Origin: Vibrio sp. DW001
Lineage (GTDB): Bacteria > Pseudomonadota > Gammaproteobacteria > Enterobacterales > Vibrionaceae
DNA: 64,000 nt
Assembly (NCBI RefSeq): GCF_029016285.1
Contig: NZ_CP091975.1
Location: 3,658,001-3,722,000 of the forward strand
Direction of reading: 5' to 3'
Shown here: positions 42,557 through 53,094 of the stretch, piece after piece
Layout: each line of letters begins with the position of its first letter
How positions within the stretch are numbered: position 1 is the first letter of the stretch
Notes under the pieces: generated by a model
Database searches by the model: none
What the model saw: the letters and a program-made list of their open reading frames with translations, nothing else
What the model was told of the DNA's origin: nothing
Translations under genes and position numbers: made by a program

Positions 42557-42669
42557 CTTCCACTCCAATGTGTTTATATGCTACTGGTTGGATGATAACC
42601 AGGAAATAGATTCCCTATTGGAATGTATTTGCTTCCGTATTGCAACCCTTAACTGATATTCTATAACTT

Positions 42670-43971
42670 ATGAAAAACACTCATATCACAGAGCACAAAT
42701 TCGCCGACTTCGGTTTACTGCCGCAAGTCATTGAAGGTTTAGATAAAAAAGGGTTCGAATATTGTACCCCTATCCAAGCTTTGGCGTTGCCGGTACTGCT
42801 CACCGGCCAAGATATTGCAGGCCAGGCCCAAACGGGTACTGGTAAAACGTTAGCGTTTCTTACTGCTGCTTTCAACCACTTACTAACCACTCCGGAGCAA
42901 GAAGGGCGGAAACCAAACCAACCTCGCGCAATTATTATGGCGCCGACTCGTGAGCTAGCGATTCAGATCTACAACGATGCTGAGTCTCTAGTTGAATCGA
43001 CAGGGCTAAAAGCTGGACTTGCTTATGGTGGCGAAAGTTACGATAAACAAGTATCAAAATTAGAACAAGGCGTAGACATCCTCATTGGTACAACAGGCCG
43101 AATTATAGACTTTTACAAACAAAAAGTTTTTAATTTGAACCACATCCAAGTCGTTGTACTTGATGAAGCCGATAGAATGTTCGACTTAGGTTTTATTAAA
43201 GATATTCGCTTTCTTTTCCGTCGCATGCCGGAACCGACTGATCGCTTGAATATGCTTTTTTCCGCCACACTTTCTTATCGTGTACAGGAATTAGCCTTTG
43301 AGCACATGCATAACCCAGAGCATGTTGTTGTTGAACCAGGACAAAAAACTGGGCATCGCATCCAAGAAGAGCTCTTCTATCCCTCAAACGAGCACAAAAT
43401 GTCTCTTCTTCAGTCTATTATTGAAGAAGAATGGCCAGATCGCGCGATTATTTTTGCGAATACAAAATACAAGTGTGATTCAATCTGGGGTCATTTAGCT
43501 GCAGATGATCATCGTGTTGGCCTTCTAACTGGCGATGTCCCACAGAAAAAAAGAGAGCGGATCCTAGAGCAATTTACTCAAGGTGAAGTCGATATTTTGG
43601 TTGCAACGGATGTTGCTGCTCGTGGATTACATATTCCTCAAGTAACTCATGTATTTAACTACGATCTACCTGACGACTGCGAAGATTACGTCCATCGAAT
43701 TGGTCGTACGGGTCGCGCTGGAGAAAGTGGCAATTCCATCAGCTTTGCTTGTGAAGAGTACGCGATTAACTTGACCGCAATTGAAGAATTCATTGAGCAC
43801 ACAATACCTGTATCAGATTATGACCCGAGCGCTTTACTCGATGATCTTCCACAGGCACTTCGTACGCGTACAAGACCTAGCAACAACCGTAGACCGACAG
43901 GTGGTCCACGTAACGGTAATCGCAGCAATAATAAGCGAAGTAACTACCGACCACGTCAACCACGTAGTTAA
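42670..43971 (+). CDS. rhlB: ATP-dependent RNA helicase RhlB
   Basis: 433 residues. All DEAD-box motifs are present: Q motif, [23 protein letters not shown], and [10 protein letters not shown]. The C-terminal tail (from about 400) is rich in Arg, Asn and Gly, an RNA-binding tail. Degradosome helicase that unwinds structured mRNA for PNPase. Divergent from trxA and followed 18 bp later by gppA. Confidence 0.96.
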   Translation: MKNTHITEHKFADFGLLPQVIEGLDKKGFEYCTPIQALALPVLLTGQDIAGQAQTGTGKTLAFLTAAFNHLLTTPEQEGRKPNQPRAIIMAPTRELAIQIYNDAESLVESTGLKAGLAYGGESYDKQVSKLEQGVDILIGTTGRIIDFYKQKVFNLNHIQVVVLDEADRMFDLGFIKDIRFLFRRMPEPTDRLNMLFSATLSYRVQELAFEHMHNPEHVVVEPGQKTGHRIQEELFYPSNEHKMSLLQSIIEEEWPDRAIIFANTKYKCDSIWGHLAADDHRVGLLTGDVPQKKRERILEQFTQGEVDILVATDVAARGLHIPQVTHVFNYDLPDDCEDYVHRIGRTGRAGESGNSISFACEEYAINLTAIEEFIEHTIPVSDYDPSALLDDLPQALRTRTRPSNNRRPTGGPRNGNRSNNKRSNYRPRQPRS

Positions 43972-43989
43972 GGGATAGATAAAGTAAAT

Positions 43990-45483
43990 ATGGATCAAGC
44001 AATCTCATCACCGCTTTATGCGGCCATTGACCTAGGCTCGAATAGCTTCCACATGCTCGTTGTACGGCATATTGATGGAAGTGTTCAAACAATGGCAAAG
44101 ATTAAGCGGAAAGTTCGCTTGGCTGCTGGACTCAATGAGAATAACGCTCTCAGCCCTGAAGCGATGCAACGAGGCTGGGACTGTTTAAGATTGTTTGCTG
44201 AAAGATTACAAGATATCCCTGAAGAGAATATCCGCATTGTTGGCACAGCAACACTACGAACGGCCACTAATGTGGATATTTTTCTGAAACGCGCAAATCA
44301 TATTCTTGGATATGACATAAATATCATATCTGGTAAAGAAGAGGCTGGAACGATATATAAAGGTGTCGCTCATACATCTGGTGGCTTAGGTAGAAGGCTT
44401 GTTGTCGACATTGGTGGTGCAAGTACCGAACTCATCATCGGAGAAGGCTTCAACGCAAAAGCATTAACCAGTGTAAAAATGGGGTGTGTCACTTGGTTAG
44501 AAAAACACTTTAAAGATCGTCAGCTTAATACACACAATTTTGACGCTGCAATTGAGGCAGCAAAAACAACTTTACATCCAATTCTTAACCAATATAGCGA
44601 TATCGGTTGGGATGTATGCGTAGGCGCCAGTGGAACTGTTCAAGCTCTGCAAGAGATAATGCTTGCACAAGGCATGGACGAAGTGATCACTCACTCCAAA
44701 CTTAAGCGATTGCAAAAACAGGCGATGCAAGCCGATCATTTAGAAGAACTAGAAATAGACGGTTTGACCTTAGAAAGGGCGTTGGTATTTCCAAGTGGAT
44801 TATCCATATTAATCGCCATTTTTGAACTCCTAAAGATCGACACCATGACATTAGCAGGCGGTGCTCTGCGCGAAGGAATGGTCTATGGGATGATGGCTGA
44901 AATGCAACACGATGATATTCGCTCTCGAACCATTAACAGCGTTCAGTCTCGTTATCAAATAGATAAACTCTATGGAGAGCAAGTGTTCAACGTATCACTT
45001 TCTCTACTTCAGCAGTGCGGTGCTAGTACTTGGGTACCTGAATCCCAAGCATCAATATTACTTGAAGCCGCAGCCAAGCTTCACGAAATAGGACTCGCTA
45101 TTGATTTTAAAAAGGGTGGTCAGCACAGCGCCTACCTTTTGCAAAACCTCGATCTACCGGGCTTCACCCGTGCACAAAAATACTATATTAGCGAATTAAC
45201 TCGTCGCTATAGAGATCCGCTCTCTTCATTGCCAGAGCAGCATGCTATTTCTGAACTAAGTGGTAAGAGATTACTCCGTCTACTAAGAATTGCGATTATC
45301 TTAACGCATCGAAGAAGCTCTGAATTAGAGCCACAATATCGTATTGAAGCGGATCAAAATTCGCTGATTATGTCGATTCAAAAATCATGGTTAGAACAAA
45401 ACCCACTGACAACGGCTGAACTTGAAATAGAGTCTAACCGTCAATCCGATATAGGATGGCCGTTGATAATAAATGCTGAATAA
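43990..45483 (+). CDS. gppA: Ppx/GppA phosphatase (pppGpp pyrophosphohydrolase)
   Basis: 497 residues. Actin-like phosphatase motifs [16 protein letters not shown] and [14 protein letters not shown], then the C-terminal HD-like part ([14 protein letters not shown]). Converts pppGpp to ppGpp and also hydrolyses polyphosphate. It follows rhlB as in E. coli, which favours GppA over Ppx. Confidence 0.92.
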   Translation: MDQAISSPLYAAIDLGSNSFHMLVVRHIDGSVQTMAKIKRKVRLAAGLNENNALSPEAMQRGWDCLRLFAERLQDIPEENIRIVGTATLRTATNVDIFLKRANHILGYDINIISGKEEAGTIYKGVAHTSGGLGRRLVVDIGGASTELIIGEGFNAKALTSVKMGCVTWLEKHFKDRQLNTHNFDAAIEAAKTTLHPILNQYSDIGWDVCVGASGTVQALQEIMLAQGMDEVITHSKLKRLQKQAMQADHLEELEIDGLTLERALVFPSGLSILIAIFELLKIDTMTLAGGALREGMVYGMMAEMQHDDIRSRTINSVQSRYQIDKLYGEQVFNVSLSLLQQCGASTWVPESQASILLEAAAKLHEIGLAIDFKKGGQHSAYLLQNLDLPGFTRAQKYYISELTRRYRDPLSSLPEQHAISELSGKRLLRLLRIAIILTHRRSSELEPQYRIEADQNSLIMSIQKSWLEQNPLTTAELEIESNRQSDIGWPLIINAE

Positions 45484-45513
45484 TCGGAAGTTAGAGTTAG
45501 ATTATTTTAATGT

Positions 45514-46185
45514 CTAAACATTTATGCCAGTTACTTTCAAGTCAGAGTTCATCGCAGTCATTCTCTTAACTAAGTAGTTGAGAAACATACCGTACATAGG
45601 TACGAATAATCCCAAGCTGATAATTAACTTAAAACCATAATCAACCAAGGCGATTTCTTTCCAATGTTGAGCCATAAATGCATCTGGGCTTTGATAAAAA
45701 GCAATAGCAAAGAAAGCTAATGTATCAAGAGCATTACCAATTAAGGTTGAACACGTTGGTGCTATCCACCACTGTTTCAACTGACGCAGGCGATTAAATA
45801 CATGGACATCGAGAATTTGACCCAATAGGTATGCCATGAAACTGGCAACAGCTATACGTGCAACAAATAGATTGAATTCCGTTAATTGTCCAAAACCTTG
45901 AAATTGTCCTTCAAAGAAAACCACAGACAATAAATATGAGACGATTAGAGCCGGTAACATTACTAAGAATATTATTTTCCTGGCCAACTTGGCACCAAAA
46001 ACACGTACTGTAAGGTCCGTTGCTAGAAAAATAAACGGGAAGGTAAATGCGCCCCAGGTGGTATGCATACCAAAAATGGTAAATGGCAGTTGAACCAAGT
46101 AATTGCTAGACGCAATAATCACCAAGTGAAACAGAACAAGTATAGAGAGTGCTTTACGCATTTGCGCAGGGGTAAAATTATTCAT
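45514..46185 (-). CDS. yhhQ: Queuosine precursor transporter YhhQ (VUT family)
   Basis: 223 residues from the ATG at 46185 (MNNFTPAQMRKAL), six to seven hydrophobic segments. Typical motifs are GAFTFPFIFLATDLTVRVFG and IGNALDTLAFFAIAFY. It imports preQ0/preQ1 for tRNA queuosine synthesis. The frame is open further upstream, but that part overlaps a preQ1 riboswitch whose 3' end is the AAAAGG ribosome-binding site of this start. Confidence 0.93.
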   Translation of the reverse strand: MNNFTPAQMRKALSILVLFHLVIIASSNYLVQLPFTIFGMHTTWGAFTFPFIFLATDLTVRVFGAKLARKIIFLVMLPALIVSYLLSVVFFEGQFQGFGQLTEFNLFVARIAVASFMAYLLGQILDVHVFNRLRQLKQWWIAPTCSTLIGNALDTLAFFAIAFYQSPDAFMAQHWKEIALVDYGFKLIISLGLFVPMYGMFLNYLVKRMTAMNSDLKVTGINV

Positions 46186-46191
46186 TTTGTA

Positions 46192-46227
46192 CCTTTTTAG
46201 TTTTGCTTGGGGTTGAGGGAACCCAAG
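46192..46227 (-). promoter_or_regulatory. preQ1-I riboswitch of yhhQ
   Basis: On the minus strand the leader has stem CUUGGGU / ACCCCAAG, an 8-base loop region with CCU, and a 14-base tail CAAAACUAAAAAGG. Arrangement and lengths match the class I preQ1 aptamer (for example the Thermoanaerobacter one, CUGGGU / ACCCCAG with a 14-base A-rich tail ending AAGG), including the extra C opposite the ligand. The tail's AGG is the yhhQ ribosome-binding site and can pair with the loop CCU, so ligand binding should block translation. Confidence 0.85.
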
Positions 46228-46430
46228 TAGACAACATGTCTTCTTTAAAGCAGTTAACAATGCTCTTACGAGCGGGCGACGATTATACATCAATCAAATG
46301 AAGCTTCAAGAGCCTAAAAGAATAGCAAACGTTTAAGTCTGCAAATTTATTTATACTGGATGTTTGGTTACGCTACGACGGATTCCTTGATAATAATGAA
46401 TTGGTCAGATAGTGATGAGCATCCTTAAAA

Positions 46431-46742
46431 CTAAAATCCTTGTGAAAACAGACTCGCTAAATAAGCGACCTCTTCCCAGCTTTCTTCTTTGTACAAGGCC
46501 TCGAGCCACACAGATTCAGAGTAATGCTCTGCCCTTAAAAAAAAGAGACAACCTTCAAAATCAATCAACCAAGAATGGAGATCGGCATCAAGTTGCTTCT
46601 CTTTAATCTCAGCCGATAATAGACAGACTAGCTCTTCACCAACTTTGGGGAAAGAATCAACATCAAAAGATGGCGAAGACAAGATTAGCTTGCCTTCCAC
46701 CTTTATATGTTCAATTAACCCCCAGCGTTTGTTAATCTCCAT
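46431..46742 (-). CDS. DUF3630 family protein
   Basis: 103 residues from the ATG at 46742 ([12 protein letters not shown]). The block [30 protein letters not shown] is the family signature. Restricted to vibrios and relatives and found just after recQ; function unknown. The start overlaps the recQ end by 11 bases. An upstream ATG at 46766 is possible but longer than usual. Confidence 0.78.
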   Translation of the reverse strand: MEINKRWGLIEHIKVEGKLILSSPSFDVDSFPKVGEELVCLLSAEIKEKQLDADLHSWLIDFEGCLFFLRAEHYSESVWLEALYKEESWEEVAYLASLFSQGF

Positions 46743-48570
46743 GGGTAACATGCTCCTGTATAGCATCTAAAAACTTGTCAGCGTACTTCTCGAGTTTGAC
46801 CTGCCCCACGCCATTCACTGCAAGCATTTCACCATATGAAGTCGGTAAAATTTCAGCCATATCAATCAATGTCGCATCACTAAATACGACATACGGAGGT
46901 AAGCCAACTTCATCCGCGATAGACTTTCGCAGCTTACGTAACTTGGAAAATAATTTTTTGTCATAATTACGATTCGCGAGCTTGTTCGATTTCGCCGCCC
47001 TAACAGCCGTATCTAATCTTGGAACGGCGAGTTCAATTGCCATCTCTCCTTTTAAGAGTGGTCTCGCCTCTTCCGTTAGTTGCAATGTCGAATTACGAGT
47101 AATGTTCTGACATAGCATTCCTTTATGAATAAGCTGACGCATAATACTAATCCAGTAATCGTGACTATGTTCACGCCCTAGACCGTAAGTAGAGAGCTTA
47201 TCGTGACCGTTCTCTCTAACACGTATATTTTGCATTCCTCGCAAAACTTCCACTACATAGCCCATACCAAAGCCTTGATTGACACGGTACACACAAGATA
47301 GTGCTTTTCGTGCTGCTTCTGTTGCATCAAAATGTTTTGGCGGATCCAAGCATATATCGCAGTTTCCACAAGGTTCATGCCTATATTCACCAAAATAGTT
47401 GAGCAATACTTGTCGACGACAAGTTTGCGCTTCAGCAAATGCACTCATGGCGTTGAGTTTATGTGTTTCTACTCTTTTTTGATCACCTTTTGGCTTTTCG
47501 TCCAATATTTTTCGTAACCAACCCATATCTGCCGGATCAAATAGCATCATAGCTTCAGCAGGAAGACCATCACGACCTGCACGTCCTGTTTCTTGATAAT
47601 AAGATTCAATATTTCTTGGTATATCAAAATGAACAACAAACCGAACATTCGGCTTATTTATCCCCATACCAAAAGCAACGGTAGCAACCACAATCTGAAC
47701 ATCATCTCTTTGGAAAGCATCTTGAACATAGGCTCGTTCATCAGAATCCATGCCTGCATGATAACCTGCAGCACGAATGTGGTTATTGCACAGTTTTTCA
47801 GTCAGCATTTCTACTTTCTTTCGACTACCACAATAAATAATTCCACATTGGCCTTTTTGAGTTGCCAAAAAACGGACCACTTGTGAAACAGGTTTGTGTT
47901 TCTCTACAAGATTATAACGAATATTGGGACGGTCAAAACTCCCTAGATAGATCAACGCTTGGCTAAGATGCAGTCTAGAAACAATATCTTTTCTTGTTGC
48001 ATCATCGGCTGTCGCAGTTAAAGCCATAAACGGAACGTTAGGAAATTGCATCCTTAATTGACCTAAGGCAGCGTATTCCGGCCTAAAATCATGCCCCCAT
48101 TGTGAAATACAATGTGCTTCATCAACTGCAATCATTGAAACTTGCACCCACGACAATCGTTCAGTGAAATCTTGGCTTAACGCTCGCTCAGGAGAAACAT
48201 ATAACAGTTTCAGTTTCCCGTTGTTCATTCTAGCGAAAACAGTGCTCAACTCTTCCCTTGTCATTGAAGAATTCAGGCATCCAGCGGCAACACCATTTGC
48301 TTTTAACTGGTCGACTTGATCTTTCATCAACGAGATAAGTGGCGAGATAACTATTGTTAGCCCTTCCTTAACCAATGCAGGTATTTGATAACAAAGCGAT
48401 TTACCACCCCCCGTTGGCATAATCACTAAACTATCTTGGTCATTTAGAACGGCAGTAATAACTTCCTCTTGGCCGTCACGATAATTCTGATAACCAAATA
48501 CATCATTAAGTATCGACTTTGCATCAGGTTTATCAGCATCGATTTGCTGAGCTAAAAGCTTGGAAGTCAT
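46732..48570 (-). CDS. recQ: ATP-dependent DNA helicase RecQ
   Basis: 612 residues. Helicase motifs [33 protein letters not shown] and [10 protein letters not shown]; zinc site [12 protein letters not shown]...[15 protein letters not shown] domain at the C terminus ([18 protein letters not shown]). Works in recombination repair (RecF pathway). Followed by DUF3630 with overlap. Confidence 0.96.
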   Translation of the reverse strand: MTSKLLAQQIDADKPDAKSILNDVFGYQNYRDGQEEVITAVLNDQDSLVIMPTGGGKSLCYQIPALVKEGLTIVISPLISLMKDQVDQLKANGVAAGCLNSSMTREELSTVFARMNNGKLKLLYVSPERALSQDFTERLSWVQVSMIAVDEAHCISQWGHDFRPEYAALGQLRMQFPNVPFMALTATADDATRKDIVSRLHLSQALIYLGSFDRPNIRYNLVEKHKPVSQVVRFLATQKGQCGIIYCGSRKKVEMLTEKLCNNHIRAAGYHAGMDSDERAYVQDAFQRDDVQIVVATVAFGMGINKPNVRFVVHFDIPRNIESYYQETGRAGRDGLPAEAMMLFDPADMGWLRKILDEKPKGDQKRVETHKLNAMSAFAEAQTCRRQVLLNYFGEYRHEPCGNCDICLDPPKHFDATEAARKALSCVYRVNQGFGMGYVVEVLRGMQNIRVRENGHDKLSTYGLGREHSHDYWISIMRQLIHKGMLCQNITRNSTLQLTEEARPLLKGEMAIELAVPRLDTAVRAAKSNKLANRNYDKKLFSKLRKLRKSIADEVGLPPYVVFSDATLIDMAEILPTSYGEMLAVNGVGQVKLEKYADKFLDAIQEHVTHGD

Positions 48571-48743
48571 TAGTATCCTAATAGATAAAGTACGGAGTAG
48601 TCATTTAAGAAATGGGGTTCTTAATATAGCGAGACATTGTAGTTGGGTTTAGCAGGGAATAACACATCAAATTATTAGGTGAATATGTGATATCGCTTTT
48701 ATACTTGCTCTCTTACTCCAAATAACTAATAAGTTTAAAAAGC

Positions 48744-49655
48744 ATGACATCCGAACAACAGGCTAGATCAAAACAAGGCGTATTACTGGCGATTGCCGCA
48801 TACACCATGTGGGGCATAGCGCCTATCTATTTTAAGGCCATCATTGAAGTTGCACCATTAGAGATACTTAGCCACAGAATTATATGGTCATTTGTCTTTC
48901 TTGCTTTTCTTTTGCACCTAGGTAAACGATGGAAAGTCGTCGCAAAAGTTCTGACCCATAAGAAAAGCATGCTTTTTTTAACTATTACTTCACTGCTTGT
49001 TGCGACAAATTGGTTAATTTTCATTTGGGCGGTGAATTCTGAACATATGATTGACGCGAGTTTAGGCTATTACATTAATCCACTCTTTAATGTATTGCTG
49101 GGCATGTTTTTTCTAGGGGAAAGACTCCGAAAACTTCAATGGTTCGCAGTGCTACTTGCCTTCATAGGTGTGGCTATTCAAATATTCGCGTTTGGTCGAG
49201 TTCCTGTCGTGGCTCTTGCTTTAGCGACTAGTTTTAGTTGTTATGGGTTACTTCGAAAAAAAATCAATCTAGATGCCCAGACTGGGTTATTTATTGAAAC
49301 GATGATTATTCTACCCGCAGCGCTCATTTACCTCACCTTTATTGCTGATAGCCCAACCTCAAGCTTACTCAATAATGATTTGAATCTAAATTTACTCCTT
49401 CTTACTGCGGGTATTGTCACCACCCTGCCTCTGCTCTGCTTTAACGGCGCGGCGACTCGTATCATGTTATCAACATTAGGTTTTTTCCAATATATTGGTC
49501 CCAGCTTGATGTTTTTGCTTGCCGTGTTTATATATAACGAACCTTTCTCAGCAGACAAGGCGATAACTTTTGCCTTTATATGGGGTGCATTGTTCATCTT
49601 TAGTTTAGATGGCTTAAAGTTCGCCAATCAAAATAGAAAAAAACGAAAAGCCTAG
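48744..49655 (+). CDS. rarD: RarD, EamA-family permease
   Basis: 303 residues, ten hydrophobic segments in two EamA halves. N-terminal QGVLLAIAAYTMWGIAPIYFK and LGYYINPLFNVLLGM are typical of RarD (chloramphenicol-sensitive protein). Substrate unknown. Divergent from recQ, as in V. cholerae. Confidence 0.9.
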   Translation: MTSEQQARSKQGVLLAIAAYTMWGIAPIYFKAIIEVAPLEILSHRIIWSFVFLAFLLHLGKRWKVVAKVLTHKKSMLFLTITSLLVATNWLIFIWAVNSEHMIDASLGYYINPLFNVLLGMFFLGERLRKLQWFAVLLAFIGVAIQIFAFGRVPVVALALATSFSCYGLLRKKINLDAQTGLFIETMIILPAALIYLTFIADSPTSSLLNNDLNLNLLLLTAGIVTTLPLLCFNGAATRIMLSTLGFFQYIGPSLMFLLAVFIYNEPFSADKAITFAFIWGALFIFSLDGLKFANQNRKKRKA

Positions 49656-49714
49656 AAATGTGCAAAATATGACTTTTCACTCCGTTTTTTATCTAAGAGA
49701 TTAGACTATTTCTT

Positions 49715-49732
49715 TGTGAGAGATCTCTTACA
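49715..49732. promoter_or_regulatory. GacA/UvrY/VarA-type palindrome upstream of CsrB RNA
   Basis: TGTGAGAGATCTCTTACA matches the GacA box TGTAAG-N6-CTTACA with one change. It is about 160 bp before the predicted RNA start, the usual place for the response regulator that turns on CsrB-type RNAs. Confidence 0.75.
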
Positions 49733-49856
49733 ATGGCGTAAGCCATTCCGTGTTTCTCTATTGAGAAACAGACTCTTACTTAACATTAATCCTTTAAAAT
49801 CAATATCTAACAATGACAGGCATGACTTTTTAAAATTAGGAAGATATTTACCCCTC

Positions 49857-49884
49857 TTGTTGATAGGCAGATAATTGCTATTAT
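49857..49884 (+). promoter_or_regulatory. Predicted promoter of CsrB-type RNA
   Basis: TTGTTG (49857-49862), 16-base spacer, TATTAT (49879-49884); start of transcription expected near 49892. Confidence 0.6.
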
Positions 49885-49891
49885 TTGTCTT

Positions 49892-50304
49892 GTCGGAAGG
49901 ATACTGACACGGAACAGGAAAGCACCAAGGATCAGGTGATCTTCAGGATGAAGATATGATTATTCAGGATGAGTAATCTGCAAGGAAAGCGATTGGACAT
50001 TGAATGGACGCAATAGTAACTAGGATGGTTACTACTAAGGAAAGACAATGGACACCTCTGGAAGAGGCAAGGATTGAACATCAGGATGATGTAAAGGACA
50101 CCGCTCAAGGATCAAGTGACGGACGCTGACGAGGATTGTTAGCAGATCAGGATAAGATCAAGGACACCGCTAGGAAGGCGATGAAAAGGAATACGCTGAA
50201 GGATTACAGCACACTATCATGGATTTGATGCATGGAGCATATTTAGTAGCCGGATTGCTGCAAGTAAGACTATGACCCCGATACTTTTGTATCGGGGTTT
50301 TTCT
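49892..50304 (+). ncRNA. csrB: CsrB-family regulatory RNA (sequesters CsrA)
   Basis: No protein frame, but 28 GGA triplets in about 390 bases, 18 of them AGGA. Several lie in loops of short hairpins: ATCTTC-AGGAT-GAAGAT near 49940, AGTAAC-TAGGATG-GTTACT near 50025, CATCAGGATGATG near 50080. This is the hallmark of CsrB/CsrC RNAs, which bind many CsrA dimers and so relieve translational control. It has a GacA-type palindrome and promoter upstream and a strong terminator at 50275-50303. Vibrios have several such RNAs; which one this is cannot be said. Start position is estimated. Confidence 0.9.
50275..50303 (+). terminator. Terminator of CsrB-type RNA
   Basis: ACCCCGATAC / GTATCGGGGT perfect stem with a four-T loop and T-rich tail. 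No U-run on the minus strand, so it serves the RNA and not uvrD. Confidence 0.92.
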
Positions 50305-50307
50305 TTT

Positions 50308-52479
50308 CTACATTTTTTCTAATTTTGCGTATTGCGTAACCAGCCATTTTATCCCTTCACCATTAAAGGCAACTTGAACTCGGCTTTGTGGACCACTACC
50401 TTCAAAGTTTATAATTGTTCCTTCACCAAATTTGGGGTGAGTGACTCTTTGACCTAAACTAAATCCAGTTTCATTGAAATTCTCTTTCACTATTGTTTGG
50501 CTAAAACGTCCGCTTGTGGCTGGTCTGCTAATCTGGGCTTTCATGCGAACTTCTTCTATACAGCTTTCTGGTAATTCTTTTATGAATCGAGAAGGTTTAT
50601 GGTATTTATCTTGGCCATATAAACGACGCATTTCTGCGTAGGTAATAAAGAGTTTCTCTTTCGCACGAGTCATGCCAACATAACAAAGTCGTCTTTCTTC
50701 TTCTAAGCGACCCGCTTCTTCTGCTGACATCTGGCTTGGGAACATGCCTTCTTCAACCCCAACCATAAAGACCATTGGAAATTCTAAACCCTTAGCGCTA
50801 TGTAAAGTCATCAATTGAACGGCATCATCAAACTCATCGGCTTGCCCTTCACCCGCTTCCAATGCAGCATGTGATAAAAATGCTGACAACATTGTCATAT
50901 CATCCGCTTCTTCAGGTTTTTCGAACTGTCTCGTTGCGGTGACGAGTTCTTCTAAGTTCTCAATACGGGCTTTGGACTTTTCTCCCTTCTCCTGCTCGTA
51001 CATTGCAAACAAACCTGAAGACTTAATTACATGATCGGCCTGTTGATGAAGAGATAACTCAGCCGTGTCATCTTCAAGGGCATCAATCAGTTCGATAAAT
51101 CGGCTTAAAGCGCCTGCTGCTCTGCCAGCAAGTACTCTTTCGTTAAGCAATGCCACACTTGCTTCCCACATCGTAGCGCCGCGCTCACGAGCAGCTAACC
51201 GTATTGTCTCTAACGTCTTATCTCCCATACCACGGGTTGGAGTATTAACTACCCGCTCAAACGCTGCATCATCTCGTCGATTTGCCGTCAAACGCAAATA
51301 ACTCAATGCGTCTCTAATTTCTTGGCGTTCGAAGAATCGCATACCACCATATATTCGATAAGGCAATTTGGCCTGGATGAGCGCTTCCTCTAAAACTCGA
51401 GATTGGGCGTTATTTCTATATAGCATTGCAGAGTCGACAAGCAGGCCGCCTTTCTCTTGCCACTCTTTTATTTTACTCACAGTAAAGCGAGCTTCATCCA
51501 ACTCATTGTAGGCAGAATAAACAGAAATCTGTTCGCCATCTTCTCCGTCAGTCCAAAGCTCCTTACCCATTCGTTCCGTATTATTTTCGATTAGCTCATT
51601 GGCTGCTTTCAATATTGTTTTGGTCGAACGGTAATTTTGCTCAAGACGAATAGTCGCGACGCTAGGGAACTCTTCGGTAAATTTGTGGATGTTTTCTATT
51701 TTTGCACCGCGCCAACCATAGATAGATTGATCATCATCCCCAACTATCATCACATGGCTTGTTTTGCCTGCCATCAATCGAAGCCAAGCGTATTGGATAT
51801 TGTTAGTATCTTGAAACTCATCAACAAGAATATGTGAGAAACGAGCTTGGTAGTGTTCTCTGATAAACTTCTTATCACGAAGCAATTCTGTTACACGTAA
51901 CAAAATTTCTGCAAAATCGACCAACCCAGCTCTATCACATGCCTCTTGATATGCAGAATAAACTTGAAGCCAAGTTTGTGTGATCGGATCTTGATAAGCA
52001 TCTATATGCTTAGGTCTTAAGCCTTCATCTTTCTTGCCGTTTATCCACCAAGCAGCTTGTTTTGCTGGCCACTGCTTTTCATCTAGGTTCTGCGCTTTTA
52101 TTAACCGACGAAGTAAACGCTGTTGATCATCAGAATCAAGGATCTGAAAATCTTGCGGTAAGTCAGCATCTAAATAATGAGCTCTGAGTATCCGATGACA
52201 AATGCCATGAAAGGTACCATTCCACATTCCAGAGGCACTGCCCTTCATCAATTCTTCAATCCGCCCTCGCATTTCTGCCGCGGCTTTGTTCGTAAATGTA
52301 ACGGACATAACTGAAAACGGAGATGCATTTTCTACCGTCATTAACCAAGCAATTCGATGGACCAAAACTCTTGTTTTACCACTACCTGCTCCGGCTAATA
52401 CCAGCATATTTTCTAACGGTGCGCCAACCGCTTCTCTCTGCTTATCGTTAAGGCCATCAAGTAGTAATGAAGCATCCAT
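50308..52479 (-). CDS. uvrD: DNA helicase II UvrD
   Basis: 723 residues, full length. Motifs LAGAGSGKTRVLVHRIAW, DEFQDTNNIQYAWL, GDDDQSIYGWRGA, LEQNYRST and TLHSAKGLEF are present; the C-terminal Tudor-like part is GTIINFEGSGPQSRVQVAF. Superfamily 1 helicase of nucleotide excision and mismatch repair. Convergent to the CsrB-type RNA and divergent from the bufferin operon. Confidence 0.97.
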   Translation of the reverse strand: MDASLLLDGLNDKQREAVGAPLENMLVLAGAGSGKTRVLVHRIAWLMTVENASPFSVMSVTFTNKAAAEMRGRIEELMKGSASGMWNGTFHGICHRILRAHYLDADLPQDFQILDSDDQQRLLRRLIKAQNLDEKQWPAKQAAWWINGKKDEGLRPKHIDAYQDPITQTWLQVYSAYQEACDRAGLVDFAEILLRVTELLRDKKFIREHYQARFSHILVDEFQDTNNIQYAWLRLMAGKTSHVMIVGDDDQSIYGWRGAKIENIHKFTEEFPSVATIRLEQNYRSTKTILKAANELIENNTERMGKELWTDGEDGEQISVYSAYNELDEARFTVSKIKEWQEKGGLLVDSAMLYRNNAQSRVLEEALIQAKLPYRIYGGMRFFERQEIRDALSYLRLTANRRDDAAFERVVNTPTRGMGDKTLETIRLAARERGATMWEASVALLNERVLAGRAAGALSRFIELIDALEDDTAELSLHQQADHVIKSSGLFAMYEQEKGEKSKARIENLEELVTATRQFEKPEEADDMTMLSAFLSHAALEAGEGQADEFDDAVQLMTLHSAKGLEFPMVFMVGVEEGMFPSQMSAEEAGRLEEERRLCYVGMTRAKEKLFITYAEMRRLYGQDKYHKPSRFIKELPESCIEEVRMKAQISRPATSGRFSQTIVKENFNETGFSLGQRVTHPKFGEGTIINFEGSGPQSRVQVAFNGEGIKWLVTQYAKLEKM

Positions 52480-52754
52480 CGTTTATTCCTAAATACAGTT
52501 ACTGGTTATTTATACATAAGTTAACGATTATACATTAAACATCTTATTTAGCGCCGTTTAGTCCAAATAATTTTTTAATATTTTATGTCTTTATTTTCAA
52601 TCAGTTAAAATGGAAATGAGAATTAATTGTAAGTAGTTGAAATTTTTCGTCAAAAGAACAGCTCCTATTCAATAAGCAAGTTAATGAATGGCTCAACAAT
52701 AACAATATTAACTCTGCCTAACTAAACTATGGAATAAGTTCAAAGGAAAATATT

Positions 52755-53015
52755 ATGAAAAAGTCTAATCTAGCCGTTACAGCAGTCGTTACCAGCCTTC
52801 TAGCAATTGGTGCAACAACACTAACCACTACCCATGCCGTTGCTGCAGATAAAGAGAAATGCTTTGGGGTAGCTAAAGCAGGAAAAAATGATTGCGCAAC
52901 GAAAAACAGCTCTTGTGCAGGAACTTCAAAAGAAGACGCCCAGAAAGATGCGTTCATCATGGTACCTGCAGGCCTTTGCGATCGTCTGGCGGGTAGCAGT
53001 ACTTCATCTAGTTAA
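52755..53015 (+). CDS. bufA: BufA1-type bufferin precursor (DUF2282)
   Basis: 86 residues. Residues 1-30 are a Sec signal peptide (hydrophobic core [16 protein letters not shown] before the cut). The mature part has four Cys (36, 47, 54, 75) in the DUF2282 pattern [14 protein letters not shown]...SSCAGT...PAGLCDRL. In the bufferin family such peptides are modified on Cys by a DUF692/DUF2063 enzyme pair, secreted to the periplasm and bind copper. Good AAGGA ribosome-binding site. Upstream 275 bases are AT-rich; GTAAG (52629) and CGTC (52648) might be an ECF-sigma promoter, but spacing is short and this is weak. Confidence 0.88.
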   Translation: MKKSNLAVTAVVTSLLAIGATTLTTTHAVAADKEKCFGVAKAGKNDCATKNSSCAGTSKEDAQKDAFIMVPAGLCDRLAGSSTSSS

Positions 53016-53023
53016 TCTTTTCT

Positions 53024-53068
53024 CTAGAGCAATCTAATAATCTTTCCCGATTTAAATGATTGTTCTAG
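53024..53068 (+). promoter_or_regulatory. Inverted repeat between bufA and bufB
   Basis: CTAGAGCAATC at 53024-53034 can pair with GATTGTTCTAG at 53058-53068 (11 bp, one G-U), with a 23-base loop and no T-run. It lies in the only sizeable gap of the operon, after the precursor gene. It could stabilise or process the bufA mRNA so that more precursor than enzyme is made. Inference. Confidence 0.5.
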
Positions 53069-53094
53069 GTAAAAGAAAGTCAAAGGGTTCTATT

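Noticed and set aside
52628..52651. ECF-sigma promoter for the bufferin operon
   Set aside because: GTAAG and CGTC are present but the 14-base spacing is short and no sigma gene is adjacent; mentioned only as a weak option.
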